Source: CAYWXK01 sp964462515
GTDB taxonomy: Bacteria > Planctomycetota > Phycisphaerae > Sedimentisphaerales > Anaerobacaceae
Direction of reading: 5' to 3'
Assembly: GCA_964462515.1 (NCBI GenBank)
Contig: CAYWXK010000008.1
Coordinates: 1 to 64,000, forward strand
DNA: 64,000 bases
Part shown: one piece after another, positions 9,015-18,559 of the stretch
Layout: every line of letters begins with the position of its first letter
How positions within the stretch are numbered: position 1 is the first letter of the stretch
Made by a program: the position numbers and the translations under genes
Notes under the pieces: generated by a model
Told to the model about the DNA's origin: nothing
Seen by the model: only the letters and a program-made list of their open reading frames with translations
Database searches by the model: none

Positions 9015-10012
9015 CCGGCCTTTTTCCTCGTAAATGTTCTCACAAGATCTTTGATTGTATCCAATACGAAAATCTGACCACGGAGACCAGCCGCTACGTC
9101 AAAACCCCCGGTTTGACATTCAGCGGCTGTTTCACAAACGTGTGCGGCACCTTCTGTAAGCAACTGCTCCGGGCCTGCCACAACACCAACAAAATTCCCG
9201 GCAGGGTCGTAAATCTTGACACGTATTATGCCCTTTTCACAGGTAACAAAGCTGCCATCTTCAAGAATTGCGAAATTTACTGGATTACAGCACCCGCAAA
9301 AACCTTTCAGGTCTGATGAGAATTCGCCCCACGAAAATTCAAGGTCGCCATCAACCGTATATGCTTCGATGCGATGACGGCCGGGATTGACCACACGCAA
9401 AAGCCCATCAGAAGCGACCGCAAGGTCAAAATAAGGACTCGGTATCACAAAACCTGGAATATTCTTATTTTCGTTTTTCTGGCCGATATTTTTGATTAAC
9501 GAACCTGCGGTGTCGCAGCGAAGAACAATTCGTTTGCCTGCATCTGCAATAAAAACATCCCCTTTTGAAACAGCTATGCTGGTCAAAACTGTCTCATCGC
9601 CAAATGTTGGCCACCCTGCCAGCTTCTTTCCTTCGCTGTTATAGACTTCAATATGGTTTTTCATTCCAATACAAATCTTGCCGTCATCTGCTACGGTCAA
9701 ACACCTCGGCATATCGGTAAGTTTAATCTCGCTAAGCAAATTGCCGTCTTCACCAAATATACGAATGGCTTTGTCACCGGCCACATAGATAAGTCCTTTA
9801 GAATCAACTGCAATACCACATGAATTGGTAAAGCCGGTGCTAATCGGCTGGCCCGACTCCTCATATAGAATCAAGTTTGGGTCGATTTTCGCCAGCTTGC
9901 TGACGTCATATATAAATTCTTCGCCTTCCTGGCCAGTCAGACCGAACCTTACAAGGGCAAAAATGGCAATAACAACAGCAAGTGTAATAAGCACACCAAC
10001 AAATATCTTCAT
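9011..10012 (-). CDS. NHL-type beta-propeller, membrane-anchored, with CGCC motif
   Basis: About 333 residues. One N-terminal transmembrane or signal segment (about 5-25) precedes an NHL-like six-bladed propeller with repeats such as GIAVDSKGLIYVA and FDLAVASDGLLRVV. Unusual cysteines are present: GFCGCCNP about two thirds along and HVCETAAEC near the end, so a metal or cluster may be bound. ATG 10012, with AAGG about 8 bases upstream, is preferred to the in-frame GTG at 10018. It is followed by 4-bp overlap with the small four-Cys gene. Inferred role: extracytoplasmic binding or scaffold subunit of the FeS complex. Substrate unknown. Confidence 0.8.
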   Translation of the reverse strand: MKIFVGVLITLAVVIAIFALVRFGLTGQEGEEFIYDVSKLAKIDPNLILYEESGQPISTGFTNSCGIAVDSKGLIYVAGDKAIRIFGEDGNLLSEIKLTDMPRCLTVADDGKICIGMKNHIEVYNSEGKKLAGWPTFGDETVLTSIAVSKGDVFIADAGKRIVLRCDTAGSLIKNIGQKNENKNIPGFVIPSPYFDLAVASDGLLRVVNPGRHRIEAYTVDGDLEFSWGEFSSDLKGFCGCCNPVNFAILEDGSFVTCEKGIIRVKIYDPAGNFVGVVAGPEQLLTEGAAHVCETAAECQTGGFDVAAGLRGQIFVLDTIKDLVRTFTRKKAG

Positions 10013-10122
10013 ATTCACTGCCTTTAGTCACCGGCTTATTTGATGTCTAACCTGTCTTTACTATCAAATCTCCCAGGAGGTTCATTATAACCAATAAAAC
10101 CCACATTCACAACTTGGCTGCT

Positions 10123-11520
10123 CTATTGCTCAGTGATGTCAAGACATATCATTCGCGTCAAGTCACGTAAAATCAATCTACCGGATGCAATGGCCATAGG
10201 CCCCCACGAATCCGGCCCTTCCAGGACTTTTGCCTGAGCAAGCTGGTTATAGCCTGTTGGCGTCGCCTCTACCATAGTCAGCAAACCAGAGTCATTCATA
10301 ACGTAAAACAAGCCATTGGCAATCATATAAGGCCCGCGTCCAAAACGATGAGCGCTTGTGCTGGCCCACACAACTTTGCCGTATGTGTCGAGGCAGATTA
10401 GTTGATAATCAGGCCGAACGCCATATATATACCCCTGATAAAATATAGGAGTATGTTGAGGCGACCCAAACACATTGGCTCCAAGCCGGAAAACCGTCTG
10501 CACATCTACCTTACCGCCTGTTTCGACCAGACGCAGCATCATACAACCGGCGTTGTAGTCGCCGGAAAGAAAAATAAGTCCCTCACCCACCATAACCGGT
10601 GACGGGACATTCGCCACCTTAATTTTCCATTCCGGATACTCCCACAAAATGCTGCCGTCTTCCGCTGACACGCCGACCACACCTCCGCTGGCGCAGTAAA
10701 CATATATCCTCCTGCCCGCAAAATCGGTCGGCATTACAGAAGAATGTGTCATCTCCCAGTTGCGCTGGTTCGGAGTCTGCCATACAATCTCGCCCGATTC
10801 ACAATCCACCGCTATCATTAACGCCTCACCGCCGACGCCGATTATCGCCCTGTTACCATCGATAAGGGGACACTGTCCCGCATACCACGATGGGACTTTC
10901 GTTTTGAAATCCTTGACCAGGTTTATCATCCAAAGAAATTGTCCGCTCATCGAATCCAGACACGTAACATGACATTTAGGCCCCAATGTTACAATATATT
11001 TTTCCGTTACTGCCGGGATAGTCCTGCTCATCCCATGATAGCGTTTGATTTTAACCGGGTAAGAGTATCGCCAAATTTCTCTCCCATCCTCAAGGGACAA
11101 ACACCGGATGGCATCAGCCTGATTCTTGTGGTCATAATCCAGGATATACACTCGGCCTGCCATGACTGCTGCTCCCGCGTAACCTTCTCCCACTTCAACA
11201 GACCACAGGACTCGTGGGCCGGTCGATGCCCAGGTCTTTGCAAGAGAAACATTCTCATTACTTATTGCATCGAAGTTCGCCCCTCTAAAGCGAGGCCAGG
11301 CGCCGGGTAAATTGGATGGGACTCCATCGGACTGGACCAACTGACCCTGCAGCTTCTTCGCACCATCTGGCTCCAAAAGCTCCTGCGGAGCATTCTCTGG
11401 AATGGGCAAGCGAACCGTCAGTCCCGTTACCACATCGGTGCTAATCCAGATGTAAAGCAGCCCTACACCCACAACAACCAATCCAACCGGTATCATCCAC
11501 ACAATAAAAATTTTTTTCAT
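10123..11520 (-). CDS. PQQ-like beta-propeller, N-terminally anchored
   Basis: 465 residues with an N-terminal hydrophobic anchor (about 3-27) and a PQQ-like propeller opening with AWPRFRGANFDAIS. Blades carry the typical G-x-I-x-W-x pattern (GREIWRYSYP, GEIVWQTPN, GKVVWAST). No catalytic or heme motif was seen. It lies 27 bases after the FtsX-type permease on the same strand and about 110 bases before the NHL-propeller gene. It resembles the propellers at 5053-6804 and 16883-18109, so the operon encodes at least three related paralogues. Function is not assigned. Confidence 0.8.
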   Translation of the reverse strand: MKKIFIVWMIPVGLVVVGVGLLYIWISTDVVTGLTVRLPIPENAPQELLEPDGAKKLQGQLVQSDGVPSNLPGAWPRFRGANFDAISNENVSLAKTWASTGPRVLWSVEVGEGYAGAAVMAGRVYILDYDHKNQADAIRCLSLEDGREIWRYSYPVKIKRYHGMSRTIPAVTEKYIVTLGPKCHVTCLDSMSGQFLWMINLVKDFKTKVPSWYAGQCPLIDGNRAIIGVGGEALMIAVDCESGEIVWQTPNQRNWEMTHSSVMPTDFAGRRIYVYCASGGVVGVSAEDGSILWEYPEWKIKVANVPSPVMVGEGLIFLSGDYNAGCMMLRLVETGGKVDVQTVFRLGANVFGSPQHTPIFYQGYIYGVRPDYQLICLDTYGKVVWASTSAHRFGRGPYMIANGLFYVMNDSGLLTMVEATPTGYNQLAQAKVLEGPDSWGPMAIASGRLILRDLTRMICLDITEQ

Positions 11521-11547
11521 CTTTTTCTCAAAAATTGTGAGGTAATT

Positions 11548-14500
11548 TTACTCATTTCTCAGCGCCTCCAGCAACTTCCCGCCAAGCGCAAAGACCGTTG
11601 CCATCCATATCCATATAACGCCGCTTACAGCAATAGCAATAATCGTCAGTATCAGCGAAAAATAAGGTATTTCTGCTGCCGGCGATTTAATAGCGGGAGC
11701 AACAGCTACCAACGCTGCTACAATCCCGCAGGTCAAGCCGCCGAGCACAAGAAACCAGTGCTCGTAAAATACCAACTGTTTAAGTCTTTTCTTACGAAAT
11801 CCCACCGCTTGAAGCATCGCAAGCTCACCCCGCCGCTCTAATATATTGCGAAGCACTAACACGCCAAGCCCCATACTACCAAGAATAAGCCCCAAACCTC
11901 CCAGTGCCGCAAACACCGATAGATAAGTATTTTCAATGGCTGAAAATTCTGCCAGCCGCTTCTTTGCATCTGTTAGCTCCAGTCCATAGTCTCTTAATGC
12001 GGTAGAAAGTTTCTCAGTAACAACGTCGGTCTTGTCCTGGGGCGCATCAATAAGAAACATTCTGTATCCACTTTCTGAAGGAAATCGCTTGATAAACTGG
12101 TCTTCAGAAATAATCAAAGTTCCTTGCAAAATTGAATTCTTCAGCATACCAACCAGTCGCAGCCGAAACTTTTGTCCTTCATCATCTGTGTATTCAAGCT
12201 CATCTCCGATTGACCTGCCGAGCGCCCATATAATCGTCGCATAATCACCAATTGCAGGCACAACATCCTCTCCATAATTATTATCAAGCAATTTCCAACG
12301 GTCCGCTTGCTTATTGTCTTTAATGGTCTCAACGAGCTTAAAAGCCCCACGCTCTTGCAAATGCGCCGGCTGCACACCTAATAAACGCGGCGTTTGAGCC
12401 CGATTCAAATTAAAACAGCTTGCATCATCGCCATCCCGCACACGCAATTGCAGTATCTTGACGCCCTCAAGCACACTATCATCCAGTCCCATCGATTGCC
12501 GAACAGACTTACTATTCAAGTCCTGCAAAACGCCTATGGTTAATTCGCCAAATAATGCAAACCCGCCGGTGCCTGAATCACGCTTTTGGGTATCGGTTAA
12601 CGTGTCGTGTCTATTTGCACCCACTGCGATAACCAGAAAAATACCGCAGGCAAGTAATCCTATAACAGCCAGGCTGCGGCCGCTTCGCCTCGTTGAGTTC
12701 CGCAATCCCAAACCAACCAAAGAAACCATAGGTCTATTCCAGCCGTTTCTTATCAGCCTCAATAAAGTTTGACTTAATCCAAGGCCGGCAATTAAAAGCA
12801 AAGCTCCGGCCCCAAAGAAAATCGCTGATACAGCTTCGCTGTCTGTTGTCCCTACTATACCAAAAAGCAGCACAGCTCCAACTACTGCAACCACCGATAC
12901 CCATAATCCTATTTTGCCTTTCGAAAGTGGTCTTGCGCCAAAAAATTGCCATTGTGGAATCCCTGCAAGAAGCTGGTGAGCCGGCCTGGATACCTGATGA
13001 CGCAAAGTCAACCATATCGTTAATAAAGAAATCGCTACCGCCCCCAACGCCCCCACAAACAAGGTGGATGGTTTTACATAGAAATCGATTGTTGAACCGC
13101 TGACTAATATCTGCCAACCGGTCGCAAGTCCATAAATCATCGCCTTAGTGTAAAATAGTCCTGCCGCAGTTCCAGCAATAGCTCCGAGCGCTGCCAGGAT
13201 TGCGCCTTCAACAAAGAATAGCCGCCTTACCAATTTGGGTGAAAATCCTACCGCCAGAAACATCCCAACCTGCTGCGTTCGGCTCTCAACGCCAAATACA
13301 AAAACCAGAGCCATCAGTACGGCCGCCGCTATAATAAGAAACATACTAAAGCCTAAGAAAAGCTGACCAAAATTGGTTGCCTGGTCGCTAGCTTTTTCGC
13401 CGCGCTGCCGAACAGGCTGAAAAAACAATCCCACAGAGGCAGGTTCAACGGCATTTAATAATGCTGTGGTTATATCTTGTTCAGATACACTGCTCTGCTT
13501 GTAACGTATGGCAGTTATGCTTCCATACCTGTTGCTCCACATAGTCTGGCCGGCTCTGATTGTAACAAACGCCTTTGGCGAACCTCGATATTGCCGCCAG
13601 TAGTCCTCGTCGCAGGTGCGTATTTTACCAAGCTCAATCGGCACTCCTGGCTTCCAATCCCTGCAATTATCGACATCTGCCAAGCCGGGGAAATCCGGCA
13701 TCAGCTCAGGGTCTATCACGGGACTATCCATAGGCAGAATCTGACGAACTCGAAATTGACTTTTCTGCTCCACAAGTATCCTCATCGGTCCAAGAACAAA
13801 GTAGGTAAGCTCAAGCGAATCCCCCACTCCGGCCCCGAGGTCATCGGCAAGCCACCGGCTAATGATAATCTCGTCATCGCGCATATCCATCGGGATAAAG
13901 CCGCTGGTTCCTGCCGATGGCCCCATAGCAGTAACCATCGAATACGGTGTCGTCTTGTTACCTAAGCGCAATTCATTCACAAAATAAGTCAAAATTCCAA
14001 CAGCATTACCGTCCGCCTTCATCGCAGCTTCAGACAAAGAGTCATCAATGAACACACGATTGCTTCGTATCTCAAGAGCATTTTGTCTATCTAACTTGCG
14101 AAGCTCAAGGCCAATGTCACCGAGTTTCCAGCATTTCTTAATAGCTTCATCTGCCTTTTCAACCGTTATGCTATTTTGGGGACTTGAAGCCACTAATAAC
14201 ATATTGGCTTGAGCGCTACGGCCCAATTTTTCTTGCAGCCACCGCATCGGCACAAAGGCATTCAACGGCGCAATCTGGTTTGCCTGCAAACTAAAGTTGC
14301 CAAATTCCGAGTCTGTTGCGATTGCCTTCACTGTCAGCCGAAAAGCGGTTGACAAATCAAAATCAGGCGACAGCGGCACTTCTCGCGGCATCAAACCAGG
14401 TTTTTCAATTCGCAGCACAACCTCATCTCCCACTATAGCTCCAAGCCTGACAGCCAATGGCGTATTCAGAATAACTCCATCGGCCCAGTTACTATCCAGC

Positions 14501-14871
14501 GGATTTTTCACTGCGCCGATTTTATAAAACCGCTCATCAACACCAAGAACTTCAATTCTATTTACGTGCTTCGTGCCACTGCTATTTGCAATCAGACCCC
14601 CGCGATTAAGCAAAGGTGCTACCGTTATGTGGAGTTCTGACTCCAGCTCATCTGCTAACTTATCTCTAAAAAACTTATCGCGCATAATAAGAGCATAATC
14701 AACGGTTCCCAGGCGTTTATTTACCATTATCTTCAGACTATAATGGACGCAGTCACCCACAGCGAGCGCGCCCACTAAAATCGCCGTGCCGACCAGGACG
14801 CTTAGCAAAATGCCGACGTTCGTCCTCCAATAAAAGATAAGGCTTCTCTTAATAAGCCTCCACAAATTCAT
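11548..14871 (-). CDS. Large FtsX/MacB-type ABC transporter permease
   Basis: 1107 residues. An N-terminal membrane helix (about 15-40) is followed by a long extracytoplasmic MacB-like region, a central FtsX block of three helices (about 510-650), more helices around 680-750, a second soluble region, and a C-terminal FtsX block of three helices (about 985-1100). The duplicated layout is that of MacB/LolCE-family permeases that move lipoproteins or drive mechanotransmission rather than import. Its ATG overlaps the stop of the LolD-like ATPase by 4 bases, so the pair forms one transporter. Genes for glycosyltransferase, propellers and FeS proteins flank it, which suggests export or assembly of an envelope component. 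Confidence 0.85.
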   Translation of the reverse strand: MNLWRLIKRSLIFYWRTNVGILLSVLVGTAILVGALAVGDCVHYSLKIMVNKRLGTVDYALIMRDKFFRDKLADELESELHITVAPLLNRGGLIANSSGTKHVNRIEVLGVDERFYKIGAVKNPLDSNWADGVILNTPLAVRLGAIVGDEVVLRIEKPGLMPREVPLSPDFDLSTAFRLTVKAIATDSEFGNFSLQANQIAPLNAFVPMRWLQEKLGRSAQANMLLVASSPQNSITVEKADEAIKKCWKLGDIGLELRKLDRQNALEIRSNRVFIDDSLSEAAMKADGNAVGILTYFVNELRLGNKTTPYSMVTAMGPSAGTSGFIPMDMRDDEIIISRWLADDLGAGVGDSLELTYFVLGPMRILVEQKSQFRVRQILPMDSPVIDPELMPDFPGLADVDNCRDWKPGVPIELGKIRTCDEDYWRQYRGSPKAFVTIRAGQTMWSNRYGSITAIRYKQSSVSEQDITTALLNAVEPASVGLFFQPVRQRGEKASDQATNFGQLFLGFSMFLIIAAAVLMALVFVFGVESRTQQVGMFLAVGFSPKLVRRLFFVEGAILAALGAIAGTAAGLFYTKAMIYGLATGWQILVSGSTIDFYVKPSTLFVGALGAVAISLLTIWLTLRHQVSRPAHQLLAGIPQWQFFGARPLSKGKIGLWVSVVAVVGAVLLFGIVGTTDSEAVSAIFFGAGALLLIAGLGLSQTLLRLIRNGWNRPMVSLVGLGLRNSTRRSGRSLAVIGLLACGIFLVIAVGANRHDTLTDTQKRDSGTGGFALFGELTIGVLQDLNSKSVRQSMGLDDSVLEGVKILQLRVRDGDDASCFNLNRAQTPRLLGVQPAHLQERGAFKLVETIKDNKQADRWKLLDNNYGEDVVPAIGDYATIIWALGRSIGDELEYTDDEGQKFRLRLVGMLKNSILQGTLIISEDQFIKRFPSESGYRMFLIDAPQDKTDVVTEKLSTALRDYGLELTDAKKRLAEFSAIENTYLSVFAALGGLGLILGSMGLGVLVLRNILERRGELAMLQAVGFRKKRLKQLVFYEHWFLVLGGLTCGIVAALVAVAPAIKSPAAEIPYFSLILTIIAIAVSGVIWIWMATVFALGGKLLEALRNE

Positions 14872-15569
14872 TTCTGGCCTCTACATTTCAAAACGCCTTC
14901 GCTTAACTCCCACACCTGCCCTATATACTCTGCGATTTTTTGCGAATGTGTTACCACAATCAACGTAACTTTCTCGCTGCGGTTTAACTCCACCAGCAGT
15001 TCTGCAATATTTCTGGAAGCGTCCGCATCCAGCGACCCGGTTGGCTCATCAGCAAGCAGCAGCTTAGGCTTATTAATCAAGGCCCTGACAACTGCAACTC
15101 TCTGGCGCTCTCCCCCTGAAAGCTCACCCGGCCGATGCAATAGGTGGTCTTTAAGTCCGACCCGCTGCAGCAAATCAACTGCTCTCTCCTGAGTCTCTTT
15201 TTTCAAGAAGCGGCTTTTATTAGCGAGAGTAGGAATCAAAACATTCTCAAGCACCGTGCACTGAGGCAAAAGATGATGTAATTGAAAAACAAACCCGATT
15301 TCCTGATTACGGATTTTGGCAAGCTCAACCTCATCGAGTCCGGCAAGGTCCCTGCCGTCAAATAGAACCTTTCCTGCCGTGGGATGGTCGAGGGCGCCAA
15401 TAATGTTAAGCAGTGTGCTTTTGCCGCTGCCCGATGGCCCGATTATTACAATTGATTGACCATTTTCGACCTTAAGAGTTATATCCTTCAAAACACAAAC
15501 GCCGCCGGCAGACCCGGGTGACTGGTAGGTTTTTGTCACGTTGATAAGTTCGAGCATCATTAGCCTCAT
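14868..15569 (-). CDS. LolD/MacB-type ABC transporter ATP-binding protein
   Basis: 233 residues with all ABC ATPase motifs: Walker A GPSGSGKST, Q-loop in FVFQLHHLLPQ, signature LSGGERQRVAV, Walker B LLLADEPTG and the H-loop in VVTHS. The sequence type is LolD/MacB, matching the FtsX-type permease with which it overlaps by 4 bases. The start used here overlaps the glycosyltransferase stop by 4 bases (ATGA); ATG codons at 15560 and 15557 are alternatives. It powers the adjacent permease. The cargo is unknown. Confidence 0.92.
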   Translation of the reverse strand: MRLMMLELINVTKTYQSPGSAGGVCVLKDITLKVENGQSIVIIGPSGSGKSTLLNIIGALDHPTAGKVLFDGRDLAGLDEVELAKIRNQEIGFVFQLHHLLPQCTVLENVLIPTLANKSRFLKKETQERAVDLLQRVGLKDHLLHRPGELSGGERQRVAVVRALINKPKLLLADEPTGSLDADASRNIAELLVELNRSEKVTLIVVTHSQKIAEYIGQVWELSEGVLKCRGQK

Positions 15570-16867
15570 CTAACCTTCTGAGTAATCTTCTCATATATAC
15601 ACACCATATCTTTGGCAGTTCGTTCAACATTGAATTTTTCAAATACAACTTGTCTTCCCTGCCTTCCAAGCTGCTGTGCGTAGTCTGAATCCAGCAACAA
15701 CTTTTTCATTGCTGCCGCCAGGGCAGTAGAATTATTTGGTTCAAAAAAGACTCCCCCACCGGTCATTTCCAATAGTTCAGGAAAGACCCCGCTCGCCGGC
15801 TGCACTACCGGCACGCCTGCCGCAAGCGCTTCGAGCACGTATAATCCACAGGCAACCGGCTTTTTCTCAGGCACAGATAACAGCGAAAGAGTTTGTAAAA
15901 AACTGATTTTAGTATCGCGGCTAAAATCCGATATAAAGTCCACATCAGAAATGAAACCACACGAACTAATCTGCCGGCGAATGCGACGGACAAATGATTT
16001 GTCATCACCGCTGCTGCCGCCTGCGATACGCAGCCTGGCATTTTTCAAGTTTTCATCCTTTTTAAGAACGATAAAGGCATCGACTAAAATATCCAGACCC
16101 CTTTCGGAGCACATACGCGATAGAAAACCAATTGTTGGCACTCGCGGCCAGCTCTTGCGCTCCTCATACCTCTCTAACGAAACACCCATATAAACAACAT
16201 ACATTCGATTCTCACTAATTGATAGTTTCTCCCGCATAACATCAGCATAGTATTTGCTCACCGCAATAAACGCATCTATATCACCTGAACGCTCCGCAAG
16301 TATCCCCCAGGCTTGCTTTGCATAATCCGATGGCAACGCCTCCAAAAAACTATCTTCATCCTGAAGCAAACAAACTATAGGCACATTGAACTGAGCCTTG
16401 AGACGTCTGGCAAGTCCGATTAGCAAAACGTTAGATAGACAAACGACATCAGGTCTGTTTTCTTGAGCACTTAGCCAGTCAACAAGTCTATTCAACTCTT
16501 TTGTCTGCCGCCCTTCTTCTCCCTGCAACATAGATATTGTCGTCTCACCTAAATCGCGGGCACTCGTTACGTTCGCCCTGCGACCGACCCACTTTAAAAG
16601 CCGAGGCCAATCAAATAACCGGTCTATCCAGGCCGGGGTCTTGCGGAAAAATGCAGATTTTTGTTGAAGATACACGTTGATTCCGCCGAAAAAAATTGGC
16701 ACGTCATTAAGCTCTTCTTTTCGGTCACTTTGCACCGGCAAATACATCGAAACCATCAGGACATCGTGACCAAGCTTTCGAATTGCCCTAACGAGAGCAA
16801 CATCACGCAAACAGTTCTCGCAATAGAAGCTGTCCCCTGCCCCGGGTGTGAGCTGGACAATCCTCAT
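15566..16867 (-). CDS. Glycosyltransferase, GT4-like
   Basis: 433 residues with two Rossmann-like halves of the GT-B fold. The N-terminal half contains CENCLRDVALVRAIRKLGHDV and the C-terminal half contains PTIGFLSRMCSERGLDILVDAF and the donor-site region EALAAGVPVVQPASGVFPEL, typical of GT4 enzymes using nucleotide sugars. No membrane segment is seen, so it acts in the cytoplasm. It overlaps the ABC ATPase gene by 4 bases and follows a propeller gene by 15 bases, so it belongs to the same operon. It may glycosylate an envelope component handled by the transporter. The acceptor is unknown. Confidence 0.85.
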   Translation of the reverse strand: MRIVQLTPGAGDSFYCENCLRDVALVRAIRKLGHDVLMVSMYLPVQSDRKEELNDVPIFFGGINVYLQQKSAFFRKTPAWIDRLFDWPRLLKWVGRRANVTSARDLGETTISMLQGEEGRQTKELNRLVDWLSAQENRPDVVCLSNVLLIGLARRLKAQFNVPIVCLLQDEDSFLEALPSDYAKQAWGILAERSGDIDAFIAVSKYYADVMREKLSISENRMYVVYMGVSLERYEERKSWPRVPTIGFLSRMCSERGLDILVDAFIVLKKDENLKNARLRIAGGSSGDDKSFVRRIRRQISSCGFISDVDFISDFSRDTKISFLQTLSLLSVPEKKPVACGLYVLEALAAGVPVVQPASGVFPELLEMTGGGVFFEPNNSTALAAAMKKLLLDSDYAQQLGRQGRQVVFEKFNVERTAKDMVCIYEKITQKVR

Positions 16868-16882
16868 AAATTTGCACCTGTT

Positions 16883-18109
16883 CTAATGCCTGGCTCCAAA
16901 CGCATACACATAACCATCATCGCTGCCGACAACAACCTTCCCTCCTGCCACAGCGGGCGAGGAACTAACCGCCTGGCCAATCTCGTATGACCACACCTGC
17001 TTTCCATCCGAAAGCCTTACCATATAAAGCCGTCCATCGCCTGAGCCAAAAACAACCTTATCGCCGCAAATAACCGGCGAACTATCAATCTCGCCTGAGG
17101 TCTGAAATGTCCAGACTACCTTCCCGCTATCTTTGCTGACGCAATGCAAACGCTTATCGCGACATCCAAACACAACAACATTTTCGTCAACCGCAGCAGA
17201 AGAAAGAATAGAAGAGTTCGCGCCGGTATATTTCCACACGACCTGGCCGGTAGCGATGTCACCACATATAAACACACTATCATAATTGCCAATATATACT
17301 CGCCCGTTGCTAATCGCGGCGGACGAGCCGATATATGAACCGGCATCTATTTGAGTCAGCATCTTGCCGTCAGCCACCGATACAATATAAATCATTGCAT
17401 CACAGCCGCCAAAAATAGCTTTTCCCTCGTTGACCGCAGGTGAGCCATTTACGTAGCTGGCCGTTTCATAAGTCCATACAACTTTTCCATCGGTTGAATT
17501 AACGCAGTGCAATTTATTATCATAGCTGCCTACAAGTATCCACTTATCGTGGCCATCCGGGGAAAGCGTCCAATTAGCAGCCCCTACAATTTTTCCGCCG
17601 GTCTGATACTTCCATTTAAGCCCACCGCTTTTTGCATCGAGTGCGTATAAGAAATTATCCAATGAACCCACGAAAACGGTATTGTTCACTACACAAGGGC
17701 CGGCCTCGACAGAGTCTCCGGTCTTGTATGCCCACACCTGATGTCCCTTTTCCAAATCTATCGCATAGACATTCGCATCAGCCGAGCCTACAAAGACAAG
17801 ACCATTTTCAATGGAGGGCTTGCCCGCCAGACGTATGGCAGGCGAAGATTTAACTTCACCGCTGGTTTTGAATTTCCAGAGAAGTTCCAGCGAATCAGGT
17901 AAAGTCCCCTCCGCCCTGCCCGAAAGGTTTTGTCCCCTCCGAAACATCGGCCAATTACCACCCTTCATAGCTTCCAACTCAGGTTGAAGATTTTCTGCGA
18001 CTGGTTTATCGCCACTGTATTTACCGCGGTCAATCAATAGTATTACAGGAATTGCAATTATTCCCAAAACGACGGTAGTCGCCAAAATTATCTTTGTCGC
18101 AACTTTCAC
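16883..18109 (-). CDS. PQQ-like (BamB-like) beta-propeller, first gene of the redox operon
   Basis: 408 residues with an N-terminal hydrophobic segment (about 6-26) and a complete PQQ-like propeller from NWPMFRRGQNLSG onward. About seven regular blades repeat the patterns GLVFVGSADANVYAID and GKVVWTF. No lipobox, catalytic Asp or heme motif was recognised. It is the first gene of the minus-strand array, with about 600 bases free of genes upstream. Inferred location: periplasmic face of the inner membrane. Its role could be scaffold, sensor or binding protein. Confidence 0.8.
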   Translation of the reverse strand: MKVATKIILATTVVLGIIAIPVILLIDRGKYSGDKPVAENLQPELEAMKGGNWPMFRRGQNLSGRAEGTLPDSLELLWKFKTSGEVKSSPAIRLAGKPSIENGLVFVGSADANVYAIDLEKGHQVWAYKTGDSVEAGPCVVNNTVFVGSLDNFLYALDAKSGGLKWKYQTGGKIVGAANWTLSPDGHDKWILVGSYDNKLHCVNSTDGKVVWTYETASYVNGSPAVNEGKAIFGGCDAMIYIVSVADGKMLTQIDAGSYIGSSAAISNGRVYIGNYDSVFICGDIATGQVVWKYTGANSSILSSAAVDENVVVFGCRDKRLHCVSKDSGKVVWTFQTSGEIDSSPVICGDKVVFGSGDGRLYMVRLSDGKQVWSYEIGQAVSSSPAVAGGKVVVGSDDGYVYAFGARH

Positions 18110-18242
18110 AGCAATCCTCTTACCAACACTTCATAATATTTCAGATAGAATGAGCTTAATAATAATGTCCTAAGCTCTTGTAGGCAATAGAACCTCTGAT
18201 ATTTATGCCGTATAGGAAAACAGCATATCTGACGGATAGTTG

Positions 18243-18304
18243 TTGAAATTGAAAGAAGCGTTTGATATTCTATGGAATCGAAAGGCTTGGTTGTGTAGCC
18301 AAGC
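18243..18304 (+). promoter_or_regulatory. Promoter-hairpin cassette, copy A
   Basis: TTGAAA (18243-18248), a 17-base spacer and TATTCT (18266-18271) form a sigma-70-like promoter. After 13 bases there is a hairpin, GCTTGGTT-GTGT-AGCCAAGC (18285-18304), whose two G-T pairs keep it intact. The same arrangement recurs in copies B and C, so both spacing and pairing are conserved. Weakest promoter of the three. Confidence 0.5.
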
Positions 18305-18349
18305 GTTTTATCCGCTTCTGGCGGATTAAGTTTGGCCATTAAAAGATTA

Positions 18350-18412
18350 TTGTAATTCGAGGAAGAATTTGATATTATTATGGAATTGAAGGGCTTGGCT
18401 GCGTAGCCAAGC
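18350..18412 (+). promoter_or_regulatory. Promoter-hairpin cassette, copy B
   Basis: TTGTAA (18350-18355), a 17-base spacer and TATTAT (18373-18378), then 14 bases and a perfect 8-bp hairpin GCTTGGCT-GCGT-AGCCAAGC (18393-18412). The sequence after the hairpin matches copy C (ATATGGGAAATGTC and GTTAAC), except that a short CCGCC/GGCGG hairpin has been added in between. It lies about 300 bases upstream of the RRM gene. Confidence 0.55.
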
Positions 18413-18529
18413 GTTTAATCCGCCAGAGGCGGATAAATATGGGAAATGTCGGTTAACTTTATCTTTCCATTTTCATTTTTCCCTGGATTCAGGGTAAGGA
18501 CGACCGGTTTTGGACAGGTCGAGATGTTT

Positions 18530-18559
18530 TTGGAATAATAATAAATAATTATGTATAAT
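18530..18559 (+). promoter_or_regulatory. Candidate promoter of the RRM gene
   Basis: TTGGAA (18530-18535), an 18-base AT-rich spacer and a consensus TATAAT (18554-18559). Transcription from here would give a leader of about 145 bases, ending in a 7-bp hairpin with a GCGT loop (18664-18681) just before the ribosome site AAGGAG. A long structured leader is common for cold-induced RNA-binding proteins, but regulation here is an inference. Confidence 0.45.

Noticed and set aside
5053..18109. Nitrous oxide or nitrate reductase operon
   Set aside because: NapG/NapH-like and ABC genes are present, but no NosZ, NosL, NapA or cytochrome is encoded.
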